DNA of 12,485 nt from Candidatus Magasanikiibacteriota bacterium (GTDB lineage: Bacteria; Patescibacteriota; Patescibacteriia; Magasanikbacterales; UBA10003), in NCBI GenBank assembly GCA_026396495.1, contig JAPLWR010000028.1, forward strand, positions 1 to 12,485. The letters run 5' to 3'. Below the pieces are notes generated by a model, which was not told the DNA's origin, searched no databases, and saw only the letters and a list, made by a program, of their open reading frames with translations. This document shows, one piece after another, positions 8,418 through 12,485 of this stretch (the stretch's first letter is position 1; every line of letters starts with the position of its first letter). The position numbers were made by a program, and so were the translations under genes.

Positions 8418-9212
8418 CTACAATTGTTTAATTAAATCTAGCAAGGCCGCGTCATCCAATTTATCAACTGTGGCTTTGGGGACACCATTAGTTATTAAAT
8501 TTTTTCTTAATTCAACTAAATCAATTTGGTCGGGATTAATACTAGAGCCAATTGAAGTACCTACATTTAATGTAGAAGTGGCAGAAGTCATAAATTCCTT
8601 AAAAAAAGCCACCAACTCTTCATCACTAAATTTATTTATTAACTCTGCCTTACCTCCACTCTGTAATAAAAACTCTCTTATCTTGGCAACATCAGGGTTG
8701 GCAGAAAAAATATTTTGCAATAATATTTGTTCTACAGAAGGTGAAGTATCTGTTACCGCTTGTTCTAACGTAGAAGTATTTATTTGCCCAGAAGTAGGAT
8801 TGGCCATTTCATTAAAAAAACAATTTTGTCCTTTAGGACAATTGGGATCAGTTCCACCTGTTACTTCTTGTTTGTCACTTATGCCGTCTGAATCACTATC
8901 AGGTAGATACGGGCTGGTGTTATAAACATACAATTCTTCATAATCATTTAAACCATCTTTATCTGTATCTTTATTTTTTAATTCAGTCATTTGTTCTTCT
9001 TCTGTTTTTGGCACTTCCACATCTGAAGAATATTTTAAAGCAAAGAGAGCAAAGGGTGTTTTTAAATTATTACCCATTTGTTGAAAACCCAAATAAACTA
9101 TTACAACAGCTAAAATTACAAAACCCCAAAAGGCCAGTTTTTCTTTTTTGGACAATTCCCCCGTTTCAACCCCCGGCCGGTGATTTAATTGTGGGTTATT
9201 CTTAGAATCCAT
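8418..9212 (-). CDS. Single-pass membrane protein with thrombospondin type-3 calcium-binding loops (264 aa)
   Basis: The short N-terminal tail ends in a basic stretch (SKKEK, 21-25). A single transmembrane helix follows at about 26-43, and the remainder is probably extracytoplasmic. Two calcium-binding loops of the thrombospondin type-3/EF-hand-like kind are visible: DTDKDGLNDYEE (82-93) and DSDSDGISDKQE (105-116), followed by a TDPNC motif characteristic of these repeats, with Cys125 and Cys131 likely paired. The C-terminal half (about 145-264) is Ser/Thr-rich and then helical, with two segments resembling each other: REFLLQSGGKAELINKFSDE near 179 and RKNLITNGVPKATVDKLDD near 236. Both read as a helix, a G turn and a second helix. 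Such proteins are frequent in Patescibacteria, but their role is not established. The ATG at 9210-9212 follows an AGAGG sequence with only two bases between, and a promoter lies just upstream. The giant secreted protein gene follows after 28 bases. Confidence 0.85.
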   Translation of the reverse strand: MDSKNNPQLNHRPGVETGELSKKEKLAFWGFVILAVVIVYLGFQQMGNNLKTPFALFALKYSSDVEVPKTEEEQMTELKNKDTDKDGLNDYEELYVYNTSPYLPDSDSDGISDKQEVTGGTDPNCPKGQNCFFNEMANPTSGQINTSTLEQAVTDTSPSVEQILLQNIFSANPDVAKIREFLLQSGGKAELINKFSDEELVAFFKEFMTSATSTLNVGTSIGSSINPDQIDLVELRKNLITNGVPKATVDKLDDAALLDLIKQL

Positions 9213-9219
9213 TGCCTCT

Positions 9220-9248
9220 ATTATATCTTCTTTAAAATAAACTCACAA
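9220..9248 (-). promoter_or_regulatory. Sigma70-type promoter for the surface-protein unit, nearly leaderless
   Basis: Read on the minus strand, a -35 box TTGTGA (9243-9248, 4 of 6 to consensus) and a perfect -10 box TATAAT (9220-9225) are separated by exactly 17 bases. Only 7 bases (AGAGGCA) lie between the -10 box and the ATG at 9210-9212. Transcription would therefore begin at or within a few bases of the start codon, giving a leaderless or nearly leaderless mRNA. The promoter lies in the 80-base gap after rsmA, so the surface unit is probably transcribed independently. An 8-bp palindrome GGATATCC sits just upstream of the -35 box at 9252-9259, with unknown meaning. Confidence 0.7.
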
Positions 9249-9292
9249 GCGGATATCCACAAAAATTTTATTTTAACTTACTTTTAACTATT

Positions 9293-10102
9293 TTAAGCTA
9301 ACTTTTCTGCTAGTTTTATCCAGTCGCTAACGCTTAAATCCTCAGCCCGAACTTCTGAGTCTAAATTAACACCTAGAAAAGCGCTACTTATCAACTCTGG
9401 AGAAAACAAAGATTTAAGATTTTTCTTGAGCATTTTCCTTTTTTGTACAAATCCCGTCTTGACCACTTTAAAGAAAAATTTTTCTTGTTCCAAAGACAAA
9501 CGGGAAGAAATATTAGAAATTTTTAAAATAGCACTCTCTACTTTAGGTGGTGGCACAAAGGCGTTAGGTTTAACAATTTGTACAATTTGAGGAGTGCCAT
9601 AATATTGAACCATAACCGAAAGAAAAGATTTTTTATCATCAGAGGCACAAATTCTTTCAGCCACTTCTCTTTGCACTAATAAAACCATTAGTTGTGGTTT
9701 ATGAGAGGCCATTAAAAATTTTTCCAAAATTCTTGATGTAAGGTAATAAGGAATGTTGGCAATTACTTTGTAAGGAATCCCCACCAAATTATTTAGATCA
9801 AAAACTAAAACACTTTCTTTTCTAACTTCTAAATTTTTTTGCTGAGAAAATTTATTTTGCAAAAGAAAAATTAATCTCTCATCAATTTCTAAAGATAAAA
9901 CCTGTTTGGCCAACTTGACTAATTCGGCTGTTAAAACTCCAGCCCCAGCGCCAACTTCTAAAATATAATCTTTGTCAGTTATTTCTCCTTCAGCCACTAT
10001 CCTGGCTAAAATATTTTTATCAACTAAAAAATTTTGGCCAAGGGATTTATCCGCCTGGGGAGTTTTATTCTTTCTTTGATTGTGCAAATTTTCTCTTATC
10101 AT
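9293..10102 (-). CDS. rsmA: 16S rRNA dimethyladenosine transferase RsmA/KsgA (269 aa)
   Basis: This cytoplasmic SAM-dependent enzyme dimethylates two adjacent adenosines in the 3'-terminal helix of 16S rRNA (A1518/A1519 in E. coli numbering) late in small-subunit assembly. The family motifs are all visible. SLGQNFL is at 20-26, and EVGAGAG (SAM-binding motif I) at 49-55. LEID (acidic ribose contact) is at 71-74, and NIPYY (catalytic motif IV) at 116-120. VPPPKVESAI at about 183-192 marks the start of the C-terminal helical domain. The length matches the family's usual 260-290 residues. The gene starts 42 bases after the tsaC stop, with no convincing Shine-Dalgarno sequence at normal spacing (a GAGGGA lies too far upstream). 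It forms a translation cluster with tsaC and prfB. Its stop is TAA, and no GC-rich terminator follows it. Confidence 0.96.
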   Translation of the reverse strand: MIRENLHNQRKNKTPQADKSLGQNFLVDKNILARIVAEGEITDKDYILEVGAGAGVLTAELVKLAKQVLSLEIDERLIFLLQNKFSQQKNLEVRKESVLVFDLNNLVGIPYKVIANIPYYLTSRILEKFLMASHKPQLMVLLVQREVAERICASDDKKSFLSVMVQYYGTPQIVQIVKPNAFVPPPKVESAILKISNISSRLSLEQEKFFFKVVKTGFVQKRKMLKKNLKSLFSPELISSAFLGVNLDSEVRAEDLSVSDWIKLAEKLA

Positions 10103-10118
10103 TTTGATTAAAAATTAG

Positions 10119-10140
10119 ATCCCTCATCTCTGTTCGGGAT
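10119..10140 (-). terminator. Weak hairpin between tsaC and rsmA, possible attenuator or terminator
   Basis: In the gap after tsaC, ATCCC (10136-10140 read on the minus strand) can pair with GGGAT (10119-10123) across a 12-base loop. It is followed by CTAATTTTT. The stem is only 5 bp, so any termination would be partial, and rsmA may still be read through from upstream. Confidence 0.25.
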
Positions 10141-10144
10141 AACG

Positions 10145-10735
10145 CTATGCGTCAATTTTTATTTCTCCTTGTCGTAAAATTTTTACTTGATTATCTTCAG
10201 TAATTTTTACAATAGTAGTTGGCTGATGATGTGATAATACTCCCCCATCTATAATATAGATATTATTTTTTTCTATTCCCACTAAACTATTTTTTAATTC
10301 TTCTACAGAATAACTTTCTCCCTGACCAGACAAATTGGCCGAGGTGGCAACAATAGGCTTACCTAATTTTTGAGATAAATTTCTAGCAATTTCGTTACCA
10401 GAAACCCTAACCGCTGCTGTGCCATCTTTAGCCACACAACCACTAGCCAAAACTTTTTTAACTTGCACCACCAAAGTCAAAGCACCTGGCCAATATTTTA
10501 GAGATAATTCCTTAGCTTTATTACTTAAGATCACCCACTCCTCTGCCATTTCTAAGCTGCCCACAATTACTGGCAAAATTAAATCTTTGGAACGCTGTTT
10601 GATCTTAAATACTAAATCAACTGCTTCTTGATTAGTAGCATCACAACCCAGACCATAGGCGGTTTCTGTGGGATAAATTATCACCCCACCTTTTTTAAGA
10701 TGTTCTATAGCTTCTAATATTTTTTTATTTTGCAT
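10145..10735 (-). CDS. tsaC: L-threonylcarbamoyladenylate synthase TsaC (YrdC/Sua5 family, 196 aa)
   Basis: It makes threonylcarbamoyl-AMP from threonine, bicarbonate and ATP, the first step of t6A modification at position 37 of ANN-decoding tRNAs, in the cytoplasm. The YrdC fold is evident: YPTETAYGLG at 21-30, a KQRSK motif at 46-50 (the conserved K/R nucleotide-binding site), WPGALTLV at 82-89, AAVRV at 107-111 and TSANLSG at 131-137. The length fits the single-domain TsaC form and is too short for Sua5 with its extra C-terminal domain. I chose the ATG at 10733-10735. An in-frame ATG at 10811-10813 would add 26 hydrophobic residues encoded entirely across the 65-bp inverted-repeat element, with no counterpart in the family. 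The ribosome-binding site is weak. It lies between prfB and rsmA on the same strand. Confidence 0.95.
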   Translation of the reverse strand: MQNKKILEAIEHLKKGGVIIYPTETAYGLGCDATNQEAVDLVFKIKQRSKDLILPVIVGSLEMAEEWVILSNKAKELSLKYWPGALTLVVQVKKVLASGCVAKDGTAAVRVSGNEIARNLSQKLGKPIVATSANLSGQGESYSVEELKNSLVGIEKNNIYIIDGGVLSHHQPTTIVKITEDNQVKILRQGEIKIDA

Positions 10736-10746
10736 AATCAATCTTA

Positions 10747-10811
10747 GGCATACTTTTTGTTTTTCGCCGACGAGGGCGTTAGTCTGCAGCAAGAAAAACA
10801 AAAAGTATGCC
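10747..10811. repeat. 65-bp element with perfect 19-bp inverted repeats between prfB and tsaC
   Basis: The left arm GGCATACTTTTTGTTTTTC (10747-10765) is matched exactly by its reverse complement at 10793-10811. The 27-base centre (10766-10792) is GC-rich, unlike the AT-rich arms and surroundings, and contains a CTGCAG palindrome and a CGCC/GGCG mini-stem. The element ends 7 bases from the prfB stop codon and 11 bases from the tsaC start, so it fills the gap. No T-run follows the hairpin on either strand, so it does not look like a standard intrinsic terminator. It could be a small palindromic dispersed element (REP or MITE-like), or an mRNA stem that separates or stabilises the two transcripts. 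No target-site duplication is obvious. Confidence 0.85.
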
Positions 10812-10818
10812 AAAAAAA

Positions 10819-11919
10819 TTAGCTGCGTCTCATTTTTAAATAAGCTTCAATAAAATCAATTAAATCTCCATTTAACACTTTATCCGGATCTTTAGATTCA
10901 AAATCAGTGCGGTGGTCTTTAACTAAATGATAAGGATGCAAAACATAACTCCTAATTTGGTTGCTCCAAGCTGCCTCATGATATTCGCCTCGTAATTTTT
11001 CCATTTCTTGAGTCTTTTCCTCTTCCATTCTAGTAGCCAATTTAGCTTTTAAAATTTTCATAGCTGTTTCTTTATTCTGTTGTTGGCTTCTTTCATTCTG
11101 ACAAGAAACAGTAATGCCGGTTGGTAAATGAACAATACGTACCGCGCTGTAAGTGGTATTTACTGATTGCCCACCTTTACCCGAAGACATGAAGGTATCA
11201 ATACGTAAATCATCTGGTTTAATTTCTAAGACAGTTTTTTCATCAATTTCTGGCAAGACTTCTACCAAAGCAAAAGAGGTGTGACGCATTTTTTCTGAAT
11301 CAAAAGGGGAAATGCGCACTAAACGATGGACACCGTGTTCTGATTTTAAAAATCCATAAGCTTGAACTCCTTTAATTAATAAAGTGACGCTTTTAATACC
11401 AGCTTCTCCACCTCTACTTTCATTTAAAATTTGAGTCTTAAAACCTCGCTTTTCACAAAAACGTAAATACATCCGCAAAAGCATTTCAGCAAAATCCATG
11501 GCATCTACCCCGCCAGTACCAGCATGAATAGACAAAAAGGCATTATTATTATCATGTGCCCCAGAAAACATCAAACTAATTTCCGCCTCGGCAAATTTCT
11601 CTTTTAATTGAACTGTTTGTTTTTCCAAATCTTCACGTAGACTCACAGATTTATCTTTTTCATCTAATTCCCCCATTTCTAATAAATCAGCAACTTGTTT
11701 TTTTAAAGATACCCAAAAGTCTAATTCCTTTTTTAACTCATCATACTTCTGAGTAATTTCTCCGGCTTGGAGTGAATCTGACCAAAAACTTTGAAGAGAC
11801 ATCTGATCTTCTAATTTTTGCCTTTCTTCATTTTTTTTATCCAAATGCAATAAACCCCAAGCTTCTTCAATTTTGGTTTGCAAATTTTTCAATTCAGAAA
11901 TTACCTCTTTTATAGTCAT
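10819..11919 (-). CDS. prfB: Peptide chain release factor 2 (366 aa)
   Basis: RF2 recognises UAA and UGA stop codons in the ribosomal A site and triggers release of the finished peptide. The protein shows a coiled-coil N-terminal domain (about 1-115), the FSGAHDNNNAFLSIHAGTGG segment (118-137), and the SPF codon-recognition tripeptide (204-206, within VRISPFDS). The GGQ catalytic motif is at 249-251 (SSGKGGQSVN), and a C-terminal domain ends near IEAYLKMRRS. The length is typical. Unlike many bacterial prfB genes, the reading frame is continuous: at the place of the usual autoregulatory frameshift (codons 25-27) the codons read CAT TTG GAT, with no TGA. UGA-dependent autoregulation is therefore absent. 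It starts a translation cluster with tsaC and rsmA and has its own promoter just upstream. Confidence 0.97.
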   Translation of the reverse strand: MTIKEVISELKNLQTKIEEAWGLLHLDKKNEERQKLEDQMSLQSFWSDSLQAGEITQKYDELKKELDFWVSLKKQVADLLEMGELDEKDKSVSLREDLEKQTVQLKEKFAEAEISLMFSGAHDNNNAFLSIHAGTGGVDAMDFAEMLLRMYLRFCEKRGFKTQILNESRGGEAGIKSVTLLIKGVQAYGFLKSEHGVHRLVRISPFDSEKMRHTSFALVEVLPEIDEKTVLEIKPDDLRIDTFMSSGKGGQSVNTTYSAVRIVHLPTGITVSCQNERSQQQNKETAMKILKAKLATRMEEEKTQEMEKLRGEYHEAAWSNQIRSYVLHPYHLVKDHRTDFESKDPDKVLNGDLIDFIEAYLKMRRS

Positions 11920-11925
11920 ACGAAT

Positions 11926-11940
11926 AGTATATTTATACCA
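11926..11940 (-). promoter_or_regulatory. Extended -10 promoter for prfB with very short leader
   Basis: Minus-strand sequence just before prfB reads TGG followed by TATAAA (11932-11940), an extended -10 arrangement. An overlapping second -10 candidate, TATACT, lies at 11926-11931. No good -35 box is present at 16-18 bases upstream of either. From the TATAAA box transcription would start about 5 bases before the ATG. From TATACT it would start at the ATG itself, which is 6 bases away. The gene lies downstream of a strong terminator, so an independent promoter is expected here. Confidence 0.5.
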
Positions 11941-11958
11941 AAAATAAGCTAAATTTAA

Positions 11959-11981
11959 AAGCCCCCCTTATGGGGGGGCTT
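11959..11981 (-). terminator. Intrinsic terminator after the small membrane protein gene
   Basis: A 9-bp stem, AAGCCCCCC (11959-11967) against GGGGGGCTT (11973-11981), closes a 5-base loop. On the minus strand it continues into TTTTAAATTT. It lies 12 bases after the stop of the 108-residue membrane protein and before the prfB promoter, so it separates the two units. The flanking A/T symmetry could also allow function in the other direction, but no plus-strand gene needs it. Confidence 0.88.
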
Positions 11982-11993
11982 AAAAATAATCTT

Positions 11994-12320
11994 TTAAATT
12001 TTTATCTGCTCCGCATATTTACCAATCACTGGTAATTCTTCCATCTTGCCGTTGTAGACATTCTGCATGCCCACAACAGTAAAGATAATGGAGGCAACCC
12101 ATAAAGCCCAACCTACAAAAGGTATCCAACCAACTACCCAAGTAACTAACCACAAAATGCACAAAACTAAACCTTGTTTACCATGAAACTGAGCAAAAGG
12201 ACTATCTTTTTTGCCTAACAAAGGAATAAGACAAAGTATTCCCAAATAACCAACAGCCGCAATAATTTTATTATTCTTAAAATCTTTTGGGTCAGGAACT
12301 TTTTTTGTTTTTTGTTCCAT
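11994..12320 (-). CDS. Small three-helix membrane protein, DUF4870/Tic20-like (108 aa)
   Basis: After a charged N-terminus (1-17), three hydrophobic segments follow, at about 18-36, 49-66 and 68-86. A hydrophilic loop carries the motif SPFAQFHGKQG (40-50). This arrangement, with 'FA.FH.KQ' after the first helix and a Trp/Gly-rich second hairpin (VVGWIPFVGWALW), is characteristic of DUF4870 and the related Tic20-like small membrane proteins. These are widespread in bacteria and have no established biochemical role. The protein ends in a short cytosolic tail (PVIGKYAEQIKI). The gene is a monocistronic unit, with its own promoter upstream and a strong terminator downstream. The family assignment is from motif recognition and could be refined; the membrane topology is secure. 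Confidence 0.85.
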   Translation of the reverse strand: MEQKTKKVPDPKDFKNNKIIAAVGYLGILCLIPLLGKKDSPFAQFHGKQGLVLCILWLVTWVVGWIPFVGWALWVASIIFTVVGMQNVYNGKMEELPVIGKYAEQIKI

Positions 12321-12351
12321 ATAAAATTAAATTTAAATTAGTACCCATAAC

Positions 12352-12360
12352 AGTATAGCA
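12352..12360 (-). promoter_or_regulatory. Extended -10 promoter for the small membrane protein gene
   Basis: The minus strand reads TGC followed by TATACT (12352-12357), a 5-of-6 -10 box with the TGn extension. No good -35 box is seen, because that position falls in the T-run of the groL terminator. Transcription would begin about 25 bases before the ATG at 12318-12320. The position directly after a terminator supports it. Confidence 0.5.
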
Positions 12361-12374
12361 CGAACCCGGGGTGC

Positions 12375-12413
12375 AAAAAAAGCCGTCCCAACAAATGTAG
12401 AGACGACCTTTTT
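12375..12413 (-). terminator. Intrinsic terminator after groL
   Basis: Read on the minus strand, GTCGTCTC pairs with GGGACGGC (8 bp with two G-U pairs) across a loop of about 10 bases. It is flanked by an A-run before and seven T after, so the stem can extend by A-U pairs. It begins three bases after the groL stop codon. Confidence 0.88.
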
Positions 12414-12415
12414 GA

Positions 12416-12485
12416 TTAATAACCCATTCCCATGCCACCCATACCTGGCGCCCCAGGTGCTTGTTCGTCTTTCTTTTCTGGAATA
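12416..12485 (-). CDS. groL: Chaperonin GroEL, C-terminal end only (partial)
   Basis: Only the last 22 codons and the TAA stop lie in the window; the gene continues beyond its right edge. The residues read IPEKKDEQAPGAP followed by GMGGMGMGY. A proline/lysine-acidic linker ending in a Gly-Met-rich tail is the hallmark C-terminus of GroEL (Cpn60). The flexible GGM tail projects into the folding chamber of the 14-mer. A terminator follows directly, so groL ends its transcription unit, and no groS is downstream. Confidence 0.93.
   Translation of the reverse strand, partial: IPEKKDEQAPGAPGMGGMGMGY

Noticed and set aside
9271..9305. Repeated TTTTAACT-like words after rsmA as an operator array
   Set aside because: The words are short, imperfect and low-complexity in an AT-rich gap; no regular spacing or palindrome supports protein binding.
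10736..10813. 26-residue N-terminal extension of TsaC from the ATG at 10811-10813
   Set aside because: The extension is encoded wholly by the inverted-repeat element and has no counterpart in the YrdC family; the internal ATG gives a family-typical start.
1..12485. CRISPR array, tRNA or rRNA genes, insertion sequence
   Set aside because: I saw no direct repeats with regular spacers, no cloverleaf or rRNA-like conserved stretches, and no transposase-like reading frame.

Overview
The window looks like an AT-rich chromosomal segment of a Patescibacteria (Candidate Phyla Radiation) bacterium. Every gene I can support is on the minus strand, so transcription runs from base 12485 towards base 1. 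The assignment rests on protein character rather than on a marker search. It uses a giant secreted cysteine-rich protein and a membrane-anchored thrombospondin-type-3 calcium-binding protein of the kind common in this group, sitting next to compact housekeeping genes. A release factor 2 with an intact SPF motif, and the absence of in-frame TGA codons, argue against the TGA-as-glycine lineages (Gracilibacteria, Absconditabacteria). I would not name a lower rank.

Layout in transcription order. At 12416-12485 lies the last 22 codons of the GroEL chaperonin gene, followed by a clear intrinsic terminator. An extended -10 promoter then starts a monocistronic unit for a 108-residue, three-helix membrane protein of the DUF4870/Tic20-like type, closed by a GC-rich hairpin terminator (11959-11981). 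A new unit starts at a promoter almost on top of the prfB start codon. It holds three translation genes: prfB (release factor 2), tsaC (threonylcarbamoyl-AMP synthase for tRNA t6A) and rsmA/ksgA (16S rRNA dimethyladenosine transferase). Between prfB and tsaC sits a 65-bp element with perfect 19-bp inverted repeats and a GC-rich centre.

After rsmA, a near-consensus promoter whose -10 box ends only 7 bases before the start codon begins a two-gene surface unit. Its first gene encodes a 264-residue single-pass membrane protein with two calcium-binding DxDxDG loops. The second, 28 bases downstream, encodes a 2783-residue secreted protein with about 113 cysteines. That protein fills two thirds of the window. 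It has a signal peptide, helical N-terminal regions, a long stretch of degenerate 'GC' cysteine modules interrupted by a CBM4/9-like beta-sandwich, a set of small CxGG...DC cysteine modules, and a C-terminal PKD-like domain with a cysteine module inserted into it.

The translation genes are ordinary. The part worth attention is the surface unit, a plausible cell-surface or host-contact apparatus of an episymbiotic bacterium, although its function is inference. The hairpin element and the near-leaderless promoters are secondary points of interest. The only non-coding stretches are short intergenic gaps (at most about 95 bases), and none exceeds 300 bases. Bases 1-37 lie downstream of the giant gene and show no recognisable gene or terminator.
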